A stretch of 64,000 bases of DNA from NCBI GenBank assembly GCA_037127315.1, contig JBBBDQ010000228.1, forward strand, positions 248,501-312,500, given 5' to 3'. The first letter of the stretch is position 1; every line of letters starts with the position of its first letter. Source of the stretch: Ascarosepion bandense (lineage: Eukaryota > Mollusca > Cephalopoda > Sepiida > Sepiidae). Under the pieces are notes generated by a model that was not told the DNA's origin, made no database searches, and saw nothing but the letters and a program-made list of their open reading frames with translations. Position numbers and translations under genes: made by a program. Shown piece after piece: positions 42,171 to 52,724 of the stretch.

Positions 42171-42484
42171 TATTCCTCTCTTTCCATGATTTATATTCCC
42201 TATTCTTGAACACAGCCGCTGACGAAAATACAATTACATTCCTTTAATGCAAACATTGGTCTATGCATCCCTGCTGTTTACATTAAATAATATTTATTCA
42301 ATGCAAATACGTTTTTGTTTGCCAGCCTGCATTCCTGCTATTAGATAATATTTTTTAATGTAAATACACTTCTGAGCAAAATTGTATTCTGTGGGTCATA
42401 GAATATGTTACAATATCTTGGATTTTACGAAGAATTTCCTGCCGCAGTTTTAGAATGTAATGTAGTTTCCCTGTGACATTTTTA
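42171..42484. other. No gene recognised
   Basis: Unassigned. Holds two similar AATATT-rich stretches (GCTATTAGATAATATT near 42337; TTACATTAAATAATATT near 42278). Confidence 0.4.
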
Positions 42485-42745
42485 GAAGTACCTTAATTGC
42501 AATTGTTCAAATGAACTTTGCGCTATGGTACCTAGACTATGGATTTAAGCACAGTACTAGATTGACTACAAGCTTTTATCATTTTATAGTCGAAATGGCT
42601 AAATATAACAGTGAGTTCTATGCTAACAGTTTCTTCTCTCGCACGTTTCGCTTGCCGAACTCTCTTCTGGATCCATGCTTTCCACTTTAGTGTAATGTCA
42701 AACGTTATCTGCTCTCTACTGTGTCACTCTTTTTTTAACTCTTTT
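42485..42745 (+). pseudogene. CR1-like LINE C-terminal relic
   Basis: Frames give FYHFIVEMAKYNSEFYANSF, FSRTFRLPNSLLDPCFPL and VKRYLLSTV. This is the conserved ending of the CR1-like family, much decayed. The 3' tail is not seen. Confidence 0.55.
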
Positions 42746-42870
42746 TAACGAACCCATCACTTTCAGTGGAGCACAGGCCGTCGACTTCCTCTCGCCTTTT
42801 CGATACTTCTGCAAATGTCATTTTTACAAATAGAATTGATGACCCTACGCAAACTACTTTATTCCCCTAG

Positions 42871-43040
42871 TGAGGTAGACTGGTTGCCAACCAAGGCCAT
42901 AGAACTAAATCTGTTCTGAAATTTAACCCATAGCTGAAAGAAGAAGAAATGGATTGATGCAGTCCCAAAAGGTATTTGTGTGTAAGTGAATGTAACGAAT
43001 TCAACTGGAATTCGAACGCAACTCCCGATTTCTCATTCCT
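42871..43040 (-). repeat. SINE-A copy, 3'-truncated
   Basis: GGTAGACTGGTTGCCAACCA, then ATTTAACCCATAGCTG, GTAAGTGAATGTAACG and TGGAATTCGAACGC. It lacks the hairpin domain and the 5' end. It is followed by a 31-bp direct duplication (CTTACTCCTTACTAACGTTT, twice at 43045-43110). Confidence 0.65.
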
Positions 43041-43933
43041 CTTGCTCCTTTTACTCCTTACTAACGTTTATATTTTTTTTCTTACTCCTTACTAACGTTT
43101 ATATTTTTTTTTGTTCTTTTATAATCAATATTTTCTCGTGTCTAAGTGGCCTTAATACCTTACTTAGGAGGGATTTAATGTAAAAAAAGTTACTTAGTTA
43201 ACAGTACAATATAATATCAAAATCAAGTGGACAGGCTATTAAAATTGGCGTGGCATTTAAATATTTTGAAGATCGTTGTGACAGGGAAGATTTATAAATG
43301 TGCAAGATGGGTTTTGACGACAAAAATGGTCTGGCATGAGACAGTAGACCAACTTTCCTTGCAGCAAACCTAAAAAAATTATTCAATATAATCGTTGCAT
43401 CTCAGGACAGCATAAAAGATGAAACTAAGGTGGGGCAATGAGTCGCTCACTTCTTAGTTAGTATCAGCTACAAATATAGTTTCCTATGTTTAATGAAATA
43501 TCGTAGTTTCGTTTCTTTTGGCGGGCGGCGTTAAGATTTATGAACCATTTCAAGCACCAGTTGACAAATGATTGGAAGTCATTTTAAAATTTATTTGTCT
43601 GCTTTACTTTCTCGGACCAATCGGAAGTAATATTAAAACCTAGTAAATAGTTGTGTCATCTGAATAAATATCTGATTGGAAGATGATGACATTTGAAGGC
43701 CGCTGATGAAGATGAGAAATGCCATAGGCCCAAGGATAGAGCCCGGGTGTCACCGACAAGGAAATAGAAAAGAGTCCATTCCGCACAATTCTCATTCGTT
43801 TGTAAACTTGAGAAACCTATTTTTCTGAAAAATTGCTTTAATAAGATTTTAAAATCCTAACCGCCGATGTTATTGACCTGTTCTTTATGAATACCGATTG
43901 ATCTGTTATATGAAAACGGGTAATATTATCATC
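43041..43933. other. No gene recognised
   Basis: Contains the 31-bp duplication noted for the preceding SINE. A piece near 43560-43760 (TGGCATCATCTGAATAAATA-like, then CAAGGATAGAGCCC) reads on the minus strand like a decayed LINE ('GSILG'), but I cannot support it well. Confidence 0.35.
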
Positions 43934-44165
43934 CAGTCAGTCAGTTAAGGGCCATAAGCGAAGCATTCTTGGGCGATTATGTCTCGAAAAAGACATGACT
44001 GATTGGGCAGATGATTATCCCGCAGTAGGTTCCTGAAGGGAAGAGACGAAAGTTATTACCAATCGTATTTGCTTGTAAATGAATGCAACGAATTCAACTG
44101 GAATTCGAACTCGGCTTCCGGATTTCTTGTTCCAAACCGATATCCACTGCACCACAACGCACATT
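43934..44165 (-). repeat. SINE-A copy with internal deletion
   Basis: The 3' domain (CAGTCAGTCAG...hairpin with GAAAAAGACATG) joins directly to the body near GAAGGGAAGAGACG, losing about 70 bp. The head is complete to CCACAACGCACATTC. Confidence 0.78.
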
Positions 44166-45145
44166 CTACAATTACTATAAGACTGAATAATTCTATTTTA
44201 ACTTTTTTCCTCTTGACGGAAGAGGTGGTTGAAAAGTCATCGTTATACACTAATGTCCACTAATTTGACTTAATAAATGACAAATGGCAGAAGGAAACGA
44301 GAGGTTAATTTCTTTATCAACCCATGCCCAGAAAAAGAAAATCGGCTCGCTTTCAAAAGGTCGTTGAAGGTGTGAATAATGTTCAACTAATTGTGTATAC
44401 TTGCGCTCTAAACAAAGATGGATTCTCGTCACAAACTTCTGCCGAGTTGGCTACGATTGGCTAGGTTATTTATTAACATCACAATGTGAACATTGTTGTG
44501 ATTAATTTCCCCATAAAATATCATTAGCACATGAGACAGTATTAGAGACCCTAACTTTTAACCTGATTGGAATAGATAGCCGAAAGTTAAATGCACAAGA
44601 AACCCCAACCACTAAACAGTGGTTGTGAATGAGGGACTCTGCAGAGTCCATTGTGGAGCGATATTTGCTCTATTTCGTTGATGACTATTGTTTGTGGCAG
44701 TGATTTGAAATATTGATTAATTTGTTTGCTTAACGGCATATTAACTCTTGATGGGCCACTTTATACTGAAATTTTATTTTTTGAGCTTTAAATTAATAAA
44801 AATACGATATGTTATTCTACTTTCGTTATTGGTGGATATTCAGTTTTTTGTGCAAACACGTGTTTGTGTAGACCTGATTATTAAGGCGGTTATCTGTGTT
44901 GTATATTGTAGTTTTGTTGAAGTTATATATTGAAATACAGTTTAATGAAAGAAATTTTAAGATGTCATATGGATTAATGTCATTAAAGAATTCTTTCATG
45001 TTGGTTGTTTAAGAGTATTTTATGCGGATTTGGGGGAAGTCACCACGATTTGTTAGTGTGTGTGCATTGTTGGTAATTTTATTATAGACATCTACTTTTA
45101 GACTTTCATAGTTTTTTGTTATTATGATTCGCTATTTTCCTATAG
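44166..45145. other. No gene recognised
   Basis: Unassigned A+T-rich sequence. Short frames (for example 44748-44933) have no domains. Confidence 0.45.
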
Positions 45146-45198
45146 AGGGGCCCTAAGGAGTGTAACCACCCTGGGTCAGAGTAAGAACAACAACAGTT
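45146..45198 (+). repeat. Retroelement 3' tail (family F)
   Basis: GGGGCCCTAAGGAGTGTAAC, CACCCTGGGTCAGAGTAAGA, then (AAC)n. Matches 48494-48588 (AAGTGTTACCACTCCGGTTC, AGGG). Probably a LINE or SINE end. Confidence 0.4.
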
Positions 45199-45326
45199 CT
45201 TACCATTTTCACAAAATTGTCAAATATATTGAGCACTGCGTTTGTCTGAGTGCTAAATTCTCTAAGCCTTCTTTTCTCATTATGAGGACTCAAACTTACA
45301 GCTTTCTCTTTCTGATTGTTTCTAAG

Positions 45327-45780
45327 TTGGAGTAGATAGTATCTAATTGGAGTAGATAGTATCTGAATTGGAGTAGATAGTATCTACTATCGCCCGGTTT
45401 CACACCCCACCCCCTTCTTCTGGACAGGAGTAGAGGTGATCGCCTTGCTTCTTGTTTAGGAAGGGGTTCCCGGTTCATCTCTCTTTTTCGGTCTTGGTGT
45501 CGGTTCGGCTGGAAACTGTTTGTAGTTGGTGAGTATGGTGGCAACGTCTCTTCATTCTGAGGGTACCGGATCGGCAGATTGGAGTAGATAGACTAACCTA
45601 TCGCCCGGTTCACACTCCACCCACGTCTATTGAAGAGGTGAAAAGGCTCATCCCTTGTTTCCTGTTTAGGATGTGGTTTCCAGCTTTCTCTTTTCCCTTT
45701 TTCAGTCTTTTCACTTTTACGTAGCCCCCTGCACACCAGTGGTGTTACCACCTTGCTTGGGGTGATATGATTAAAAAAAA
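45327..45780 (+). repeat. SINE-C dimer with two different heads
   Basis: TTGGAGTAGATAGTATCT occurs three times in a row (45327-45385). It is followed by a diverged unit (CGCCCGGTTTCACACCCCAC ... GGGGTTCCCGGTTCATCTC). Then comes a standard unit (TTGGAGTAGATAGACTAACC, CGCCCGGTTCACACTCCACC) and the CR1-like tail ending TGATATGATT-poly(A) at about 45780. The first unit has no tail of its own. Confidence 0.75.
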
Positions 45781-45822
45781 AAGTTTCGTTGTATTTCGTG
45801 TTTTCTTTATAACTCCTAACCT

Positions 45823-45986
45823 ATGTGCGTTGTGGTGCAGTGGATATCGGCTCGGAACAAGAAAAGCTGAGTACGAATTCCAGTTGAATTCCTTGCATTC
45901 ACAAATACCCTTGGGAAAGGTAGTAATCCGTCTCATCCCTCCAGTTATGGGTTAAATAACAGTACAGATTGGGTTCTATAGCCTTG
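45823..45986 (+). repeat. SINE-A copy, 3'-truncated
   Basis: A complete head (ATGTGCGTTGTGGTGCAGTG) and body to TTCTATAGCCTTG, with no hairpin domain. It starts 43 bp after the SINE-C poly(A). Confidence 0.8.
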
Positions 45987-46139
45987 TTGTTACTACTGTT
46001 GGTTTTCCTCTAGTGATATGATTTCTTTTAATTAATAGTGTTCTTTATGATTCTGTATTCTCAGTTGACAATGTCCGAAGCAGGATGATGTTTGTCAAGA
46101 CCCTCAGGATTTACACGCTGATTGCCCTGATCTTAGTAA

Positions 46140-46245
46140 ATTGTTATATGCATCTGACAGTTTAGATATTTCTAATCGTATATGGCGCCATGCATGAGAT
46201 TGATGTATATGAAAGTCTGAATTTGACAAGGCTATTGGAAAATAT
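46140..46245 (+). repeat. Repeat family E, copy 3
   Basis: TTATATGCATCTGACAGTTT, AGATATTTCT, GGCGCCATGCATGA, then GAAAGTCTGAATTTGACAAG. The overlapping forward frame is not a gene. Confidence 0.45.
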
Positions 46246-46466
46246 GACACGACTTTCAAGGTTAAAATTTTGGTTTCGTAGCAACTTGGGTTGTTGGGCA
46301 AAACTACATCTGACAAAATTTATTCAATGTTCAAGTTTATCTTCTCCCATAATTAACTTGTTGTATCTGAATCTAAGACCAAGGTATCTGAATCGTTTAC
46401 TATCTACTAATTTCACAACCTGTTTGATTATTATATTCTCTAGAATATCTTATCCTTTGTAGCTCT

Positions 46467-46684
46467 TAATAAATTTTACCTTTTTGTTATCTCTCCTAAA
46501 ACCTGTTCACTTATTTACTCAAGCTAGTTCATCTTTTATTGTTTTTCTCCTGGTGTGCCGTGACTTTTCAGGGTTTTGGCGGTCAATGCTCTCTACAATT
46601 TCCTCTCTTTTCTGGTCTTAATAATTTTTGTGTTTTTTTTATCTCTCCTAAAACCTGTTCACTCATTTACTCAAGCTAGTTATT
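46467..46684. repeat. Direct repeat pair, about 65 bp
   Basis: TATCTCTCCTAAAACCTGTT-CACT...ACTCAAGCTAGTT occurs at about 46467-46530 and 46617-46684, separated by about 85 bp. Confidence 0.8.
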
Positions 46685-46687
46685 CTG

Positions 46688-46987
46688 GATGTGCGTTTTA
46701 GTGCAGTGGATATCGACTCAAAACAAGTAATAGGGAAGCCGAGTTCGAATTCCAGTTGAATTCCGTGCATTCACTTAGGCGCAAATATGAAAAAGGTATT
46801 AATCCGTCTCTTCCCAACAGTTATGGGTTAAATAACAGAACAAATTGGGTTCTATATCCTTGGCTGGCAACCAGTCTACCACAGAAAGTAATGGCAACCT
46901 AATGCGGGAGATTCTTCAGTCATGTCTCTTACGAGATATGATCGCGCAAATCTGTATCACATATGGCATTTAACTGACTGACTGACT
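46688..46987 (+). repeat. SINE-A copy
   Basis: GATGTGCGTTTTAGTGCAGT head, B box intact, a small body deletion (GCGCAAATATGAAAAAGG), damaged hairpin, end ACTGACTGACTGACT. Confidence 0.8.
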
Positions 46988-46989
46988 AG

Positions 46990-47262
46990 ATTGGCATCTA
47001 GGTCCCACGTTTTTACAGTTAAAATAGTAAAATGTAACACATCTTTTACTCTAATAGTATCTTTTTTCTCATTTCCTGTCTGGGGAACTTCCTTTCATAT
47101 ACTTGCTTCCCTGATAGCTGCAATTTCCAAAAATTTAAATTGCCACCTTCTGTCTCCTTAAATCCCTTCCATCTTTTAGCCTTTGTTTCACATCCCCTGT
47201 ACTTTGTCTTTTCTCTCACTGTAAACCTCTGCTTGGGGTGAAATGATAAAAAAAACAAAAAA
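46990..47262 (+). pseudogene. CR1-like LINE 3' end, old copy
   Basis: Starts GATTGGCATCTAGGTCCCAC (the 'TRLATRSHPF' codons), continues with a broken 'SGLWGTSFHILASLI' region, and ends GCTTGGGGTGAAATGATAA-A-rich. It abuts the 3' end of a SINE-A. Confidence 0.6.
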
Positions 47263-47372
47263 CGCGGAAGTTATTTTTTTACATAATTTTATGGTTTCTT
47301 AGTAAACATATTTTTCATATATATATATATAGCTATATGAATTAATATCTATTCATTGGTGTATACACTAAA

Positions 47373-47480
47373 ATCAGTCAGTTAAGTTCCATACGTGATA
47401 CACGCTTGACTGCTCATGTCTCAAAAGAGACATGACTGACTGGCCTGCAGTAGGTTTCTATTACTTGGTGCAGTAGTCTG
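47373..47480 (-). repeat. SINE-A 3' domain fragment
   Basis: The terminal ACTGACT arm, perfect hairpin (CATGTCTC/GAGACATG), then the GCAGTAGGTTTCTATTACTT remnant. Head and body are missing. Confidence 0.7.
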
Positions 47481-47486
47481 ATTAAT

Positions 47487-47650
47487 TTATTAAAAATAAA
47501 ACAAAAATTTCGATATTTAAATAACCATTTGAATAACCATTTATACGAGGACATGCTCGCTTTTTCAGCAACAGCGAAACGAAGAAGCCAAGATTTCATC
47601 GTAGAAATGGCTATTCAACGGATTTAAATATCGAAATCTTTGTTTTATTT
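47487..47650. mobile_element. Small foldback (MITE-like) element
   Basis: Terminal inverted repeats of about 27 bp (AATAAAACAAAAATTTCGAT... and its reverse complement ending GAAATCTTTGTTTTATT). Imperfect pairing continues inward (ATAACCATTTGAATAACC against GGCTATTCAACGG). No coding. Duplications at the target site are unclear. Confidence 0.65.
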
Positions 47651-47884
47651 TCATCTTTGGCTCTGTAAACAGAATATAATATTTGCATCGAACCCTCCAC
47701 CTTGATCAATTTTAATATCAATGAAATTAATGTTAATTAGGATCAGGTTTTTGGATTTACCTATCTGATCATCCTTTTGGATTTAAAATATGATATATAC
47801 TTAGAGTATCGTGGCAGCAGATAATTTTCTAAACATATACTGTTAAATATAAAAGACAATGAATGTCTATTATGTTTAATCACG

Positions 47885-48180
47885 AGCCGTATTTTGGCTT
47901 TAATTTCAGGTGAAAAAAGATAAAAATTCTCCAAAATTTGGATAAATTTTATTAACTTTTCGGCTCACATGAGCCATCTTCAGAGAGGTTATAAGACGCT
48001 AACATAAAAACATCCACCATCAGCGACGTTTTTTATTTTGTGTTGACATAAAACTTTGCTAAGCAACGATAACAGTTACTAAAAATAGCAAACGCAGATC
48101 GTAAATTTGTAATGCAATTCTATGACGTCACACCGCGTGAGAGCTCGAAATGATAACAGAACCACATATTTAAATGCAAT
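47885..48180 (-). repeat. Penelope-like terminal sequence candidate
   Basis: On the minus strand, CTGAAGATGGCTCATGTGAG, then CCGAAAAGTTAATAAAATT. From memory, Penelope-like retroelements carry a very similar 'CTGAAGATGGC...GCCGAAA' stretch near their ends, where hammerhead ribozyme motifs also occur. No reverse transcriptase or GIY-YIG domain was found nearby, so this would be an isolated end. Confidence 0.4.
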
Positions 48181-48254
48181 GTAATGTGTTATGACCAGAT
48201 TTTAACGTGATTTTATTAAGTGTGGGTTGTTTGGATTTAAGTGTGGGTTGTTTC

Positions 48255-48442
48255 ATTTTAATTCTTTGCATTCACTTAGGCGCAAATATCCTTGGGAAAG
48301 GTAGTAATCCATCTTTTCTCCCTCGAGCTATGGGTTGAATTGCAGAATAGACTTCTGTAGCATTAGATGACAAAAAGTATCCTGCAAAAACAAATGGGAA
48401 AAAATCTGCCCAGTCAGACATGGGACTTGACTGACTTTCTAG
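48255..48442 (+). repeat. SINE-A relic
   Basis: Lacks the head. TTTGCATTCACTTAGGCGCA, TCCTTGGGAAAGGTAGTAAT, GAGCTATGGGTTGAATTGC, then a rearranged 3' domain (CCCAGTCAGACATGGGACTT, GACTGACT). Confidence 0.6.
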
Positions 48443-48493
48443 ATAAAATGTATTGTATTTGTATATGCTGTTTTATCTTTCTTTTTCTTTTTT

Positions 48494-48588
48494 GTTGGGG
48501 CCAAGTTTTTGTTCATGGTTGGGACCGTAACAAGTGTTACCACTCCGGTTCAGGGTTGATCTGAACTGTGAAAAACAACAGTTAAATG
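48494..48588 (+). repeat. Retroelement 3' tail (family F)
   Basis: GGGGCCAAGTTTTTGTTCAT, AAGTGTTACCACTCCGGTTC, AGGGTTGATCTGAACTG, then AACAACAG. Related to 45146-45198. Confidence 0.4.
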
Positions 48589-48640
48589 GCGATTCCGTGT
48601 TCCTTGCCGTCTATTTCTACACCCAGGACTATAACCTTTA

Positions 48641-49213
48641 TCTAAACTTATTTTATAAATAGTAATTTGTCTCTGTGTGTGCATGTGTGTGTGTGTGTCC
48701 CCGTTACCTATAGACCCTGAAACAGCTGAACCGATTTCTATAAGCGTCTGCGAGTGTTCTTAGCTCAGCTTTGTGCCGAGGTAACCCGATAAATATCTAT
48801 AATCGAAAAATCGGGTTATAGAAGGAGTGGTCCAATTTTAATCAAATTTGATACACTCATAGACAAAGACATAAGAAACGATACTCAGAAGTTTCAAGGT
48901 TGCATTTCTTACAAAAGAAAGCAAAGAAAATCAATAATATATATTTATATAAAAGGCAAGATGTTTGTGTGTGTATGTTTATCTGGTTTTATGTCCTTTA
49001 TACAAATCGAAATTTTTTATCCGATTCTCACTAAACTTCAAAATTTGACTTACATCCATTCATTTTTCTTTCAGTCTACGGTTTCGCTTTAACTGGAAAG
49101 AGACTATTGCTTTTTAGTCTTTCGTGCCAACGTCCAAAGGTTCTGAGCTCCAGAGCCATGGATTAGTTTTAAAGCTTTCATTACGCCCGAGCAACGCCGG
49201 GCTATACTGCTAG
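48641..49213 (+). mobile_element. Non-autonomous Helitron, complete
   Basis: Starts TCTAAACTTATTTTATAAAT after an A, and ends CCGGGCTATACTGCTAG before a T, as expected for Helitrons (5' TC, 3' CTRR, insertion between A and T). The 3' end has a short CCCG/CGGG hairpin in GCCCGAGCAACGCCGGGC. The body has GACCCTGAAACAGCTGAACC and GGCAAGATGTTTGTGTG. No Rep or helicase. About 573 bp. Confidence 0.85.
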
Positions 49214-49429
49214 TTAACATATAATGGAACGATAAAGTGCTTAAATCGACGTAAACACATAACAAAAATTAATGTAATTCATGTATAGGTTCTTTTTTTA
49301 TTAGTATCGAAAAATAAAGAAAGCACAGAGGAATAGCAAATGTAGCTTTCCAAAAGTTAAACAAAATATTAAGAATATTTAGTTAAAAACGAAGCATACT
49401 GAGCACCTATGTAATATCTATGCTTATAA
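49214..49429. other. Unassigned
   Basis: A+T-rich; nothing recognised. Confidence 0.45.
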
Positions 49430-49800
49430 ATGCCATAGAAGCTTGTCGGTGAGGAGGAGATTTGGTGTAACAGAGATGAGGTTCTAAAGACGAACTTTCA
49501 GGTTAACATGGACAGATCAGCTCATCACTGTGCTTTATGGAAAATGGAAACAAAATTGACACATAGAATAAAAAAGATTAAGTTGAAATATGTAGAAATT
49601 ATAATTAGGAAAAAAAGGTTTGGGCAACTTGACACTCAAAGGTCATATTGAGAGCAAGAGTCGCAGAAAGAAATATATATGGATGACATAACAAAGAATG
49701 GGAATGATAGTAAAAGGGCACACATTGCTAAGAATTAGAATGGACAGTACACTGAGGAGAGCCATAATCGCTTAATTGTTTTGGTTCAAAGAATAAGAAT
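49430..49800 (+). pseudogene. RTE-type LINE 3' relic
   Basis: Decayed frames give LTRRIKKIKLKYVEIIIRKK, RFGQLDTQRSY, YMDDITKNGNDSKRAH and NGQYTEESHNRL, in the order of the RTE C-terminal tail. It ends in AGAATAAGAATAAG (GAA-type) at about 49800. Confidence 0.55.
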
Positions 49801-50329
49801 AAGAAAGTGAATTAACTATATTTACAATTAATTGTATTTTTATCCTGTCTGTGGTCAATAAAAAGATGAATACATATGTTTCACATGCTTCTCACGCCTA
49901 ACCCGCTTACGAAAGCTATCAAACTATTTAAACAAAATCACAGACTGATAGGCTAATATGTTAGTTTTACAATGATTAGTTCACTCGTAAAATGTCATCA
50001 GTACATGAATCAATATGTCTATTTCAATTAGATTGGTCGAGCCAGCTTTTTTTTTACAGTTAAATGTCTGCTTCTGTGTAATATTTATTTACCTTGTGAT
50101 AGTGCCTGCCACTCTGGGATTGGTGGCCACTTTGTTTGAGGAAGTTATAACTTGAGAATCAATACCGCTGATATTTGTAATCGTCTGACTGGCACTCGTG
50201 ACCTCTCACTTCAATATTCATGTTCACTAATATGTTTTTAAAAAGGTGAGTGTGTAGTTTCATAGAAGAATTTTTAATATTGGATGGAAAGCACAAGTTC
50301 AATTATCATAACTCGCCCTCACATGTTAG
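49801..50329. other. No gene recognised
   Basis: Unassigned sequence. No domain-bearing frame. Confidence 0.4.
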
Positions 50330-50880
50330 AATTTTAACAATTTGAAGATGGTGCGATGATTTGGAATAGGCTTATATATGTCTTTCCTGCATCTTTTGTG
50401 CTGATACGAATATATGCCTTGTATTTTAAATTTAGATCCAGTAGGCACTCAAGGCAAGGTAACTCTTTGATTGCATGACAACTCAAAATGATTGGTGAGG
50501 GTTTAAGGTCTGCTCTGTGGTAATGAAACCTTAATAGCTTTGGAGGTAATCATATAAGTCATTCTTTCCCTGTTGAACTATGAGATATAAGTCAGATGTG
50601 AGATCAGCTACTATGAACTGGTCATCAAGATATTTAGAGGTGTGCTCATCCAGCATTGTATCAGCTTCATATATACATTTACTAAGGATCTGAAAATGTT
50701 TTTTTAGAAAATCGACAATAAAAATCAGAAATAGTTTCGGACCAAAAATAGAGCCTTAGCGTACGCCAGCATTAATCAGATGTGCCTCATAAGGCAGGCC
50801 ATTAATTTTCATAAACCTAACACCCAAACATTTCGGAAGAACTCATAGGAGACACATCGTGGAGTAGGTCATAAAATCTC
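50330..50880 (-). pseudogene. LINE reverse transcriptase relic
   Basis: On the minus strand INAGVR, then GSIFGPKLFLI (palm motif B region, compare 'AGVPQGSVLGP.LFL'), further YEADTMLDEHTSKYLDD. YIRISTKDAGKTYISLF follows near 50345-50420 (compare 'YI..IAKDAGK..G.L'). It resembles the lineage at 29130-29560. Stops and frameshifts throughout. Confidence 0.55.
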
Positions 50881-51234
50881 CAACTTGTCCTCTTCATGTC
50901 TAAATTCTGCCACTCAAGGCAATACTGCCTAGTCTTCCCTACTATTTAACCCACAACTTGGGGAATTAATATAGGCCTTCTCCAAGAACCAACGAAGCAC
51001 GAAGTGAATGAAGCAGTATCACCCGAAATATTCCCATTTCTACACAGTTGACTGTTATTATAATCACATATCAATACAACATATTACGAGTGTGGGATAA
51101 AACTTTATACACTGACTATGTATGAAATCTTGGATGCATTAATTTCAACTCGTCTTATTAATAAATGTATTGTTTATTTGCAAGTAAACTAGAGTCTGAC
51201 TGTTCAAAGGAAACTGTATATCCCGTTGGGGATA
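50881..51234. other. No gene recognised
   Basis: Includes a weak SINE-like body near 50930-51010. Otherwise unassigned. Confidence 0.4.
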
Positions 51235-51826
51235 AATTAAAGCACACCAGATATGATGTCATCATACCAGCGATACTGGTTCCGAGCTAAGTATGTGTGT
51301 TGTTTTTTTAATGCCAGAGAAGAGACGATAGTCAAATCAGGAGAAAAGGGAGGGTGATCAACCAGTTCAAAGACTTGCTCATTCACAGCAGCCATTGAAA
51401 ACAAGTATCATGTTTTCTGGGTCATTGCATTGATGAAACAATATCCCTTTCGCCTGTTTTCTTGGTAACTGGTCTTGTCAGACATCCATTACTACCTCAT
51501 CAAGTTGGTATAGTACTACTCTACATTAATGGTGTTACACTTTTTGAATATAGTAATTAAATACGATGGCTTCTGCATCCATAAAAAAAAACATACGCCA
51601 TTACTTTTCTTGCTGATGAAACGACCTCGGCTTTCTGTAGAACAAATCAAGTGAGGTATTTCCACTTCATGAATTATCTATTTCAAAGTGATGAGCTTAA
51701 TATTCATCGTCGTTGTGGAAGCATTTAAAGAAACCAGATAGTTTTGTTTCAAACAATGTCAGATTATTGCGTAATTTGATCAGACGGAGGCCCTTACGAT
51801 CAGGTGTTAGAAGATCTGGCACCTTC
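51235..51826 (-). pseudogene. Mariner-family transposase relic 4, C-terminal part
   Basis: On the minus strand the frames give KPRSFHQQEK, then VFFLWMQKPSYL, TINVE-YYTNLMR, QWLLMSKSLNWLITLPFSPDL (with the catalytic SPDL site) and KKQHTYLARNQYRWYDDIIS. This is the order of the mariner catalytic domain ('LVDHPPYSPDLAP', 'F..KK.LAG..Y..DD.V'). It is interrupted on its N-terminal side by an RTE fragment at 51827-52189. Confidence 0.7.
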
Positions 51827-52189
51827 TTCTTCTATGTGCTCTGTCCCTTCAGGACGTAGGCGATAATGGCTTTCCACATTTCCCTATCCATGGTAGTTTT
51901 GATCACGCCTTTTCCTGTTACACCGTGCAATCCTTGTTCTGTCATCCACCTGATTAGGTCCTTCAAATAGTTATCCGTTGCTTTCCCCTGTCTCTTTTTC
52001 CCTCTATCTTGCCTGTTAGTATCAGGTTCTCCAGACCCTCATTCATCATTGCGTGTCCCAGGAATTTCAGCTATCTCTTCCTGATGCTCAGTATTAATTT
52101 TCTTTTTGTTTCCATCATTTCTAAGACCTCATCATTGCTCACATGCTCGATCCATGAGATTCGCAGCATCCTTCTGTAGAACCACATTA
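51827..52189 (-). mobile_element. RTE fragment inserted in a mariner
   Basis: A 5'-truncated RTE 3' end in the minus direction. The (GAA)n terminus lies at 51827 (TTCTTCTTCTATGTGCTCTG), and coding for the tail runs back to MWFYRRMLRI near 52185. It sits exactly between the two mariner halves, so it inserted after the mariner. The coding region has several stops and the family is represented many times here. Confidence 0.85.
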
Positions 52190-52500
52190 CCGAACAGAAA
52201 CCATCGTAATGTCAAGTTCATTGTGCATAATATTTTCAACTGTCATAATCGTCATGTGGTGAACACGATCAACGTTTTCCTCGGCTGTAGCAGTTGTAGG
52301 ACGTCCAGATCTTGGATTATTTTTCAATACTCACCATTTCTATCCTAAATTCAGCTGCCCGCTTATACATTGTTGATAAAATTGTCATCCCCTAATGTAG
52401 CAACCGTGCTAGCATAGATATCTTTGGGCATAAATCCCTTTTCTGCAGGCATTTGATAAATGTGTCAAGTTTGGTTTATTCTCAAGTCGTTACTCGCTAC
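52190..52500 (-). pseudogene. Mariner-family transposase relic 4, N-terminal part
   Basis: On the minus strand MPAEKGFMPKDIYASTVATL, GDDNFINNV, then NNPRSGRPTTATAEENVDRV and HHMTIMTVENIMHNELDI. The 'DDPRSGRP' linker between the two helix-turn-helix regions is diagnostic for mariners. It connects with the C-terminal part at 51826 once the RTE fragment is disregarded. Confidence 0.75.
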
Positions 52501-52724
52501 TGTTTAAGAATGCTTTGAATCGTAAAATATCAGTTTAGAAAGAAACAATGCATTTGATTAGAATAGTTGAAATTAATGCATGCAATATTTCAAAGTTCTA
52601 CCATAGCTCGTTTATCGTCAACCTTTGAGCTTTTCAGCCCACAGTTATATTCATATAAGCGCAAAATGCATATATATATATATATATATATTCGATTGTT
52701 CTTACTGTTTTTATGTGTCACCGA
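52501..52724. other. Short unassigned stretch with (AT)n
   Basis: A short (AT)n run at about 52668-52692. Overlapping frames are chance frames. Confidence 0.5.

Noticed and set aside
44748..44933. A short hydrophobic forward frame as a membrane peptide
   Set aside because: The hydrophobic content is explained by T-rich sequence; nothing else supports it.
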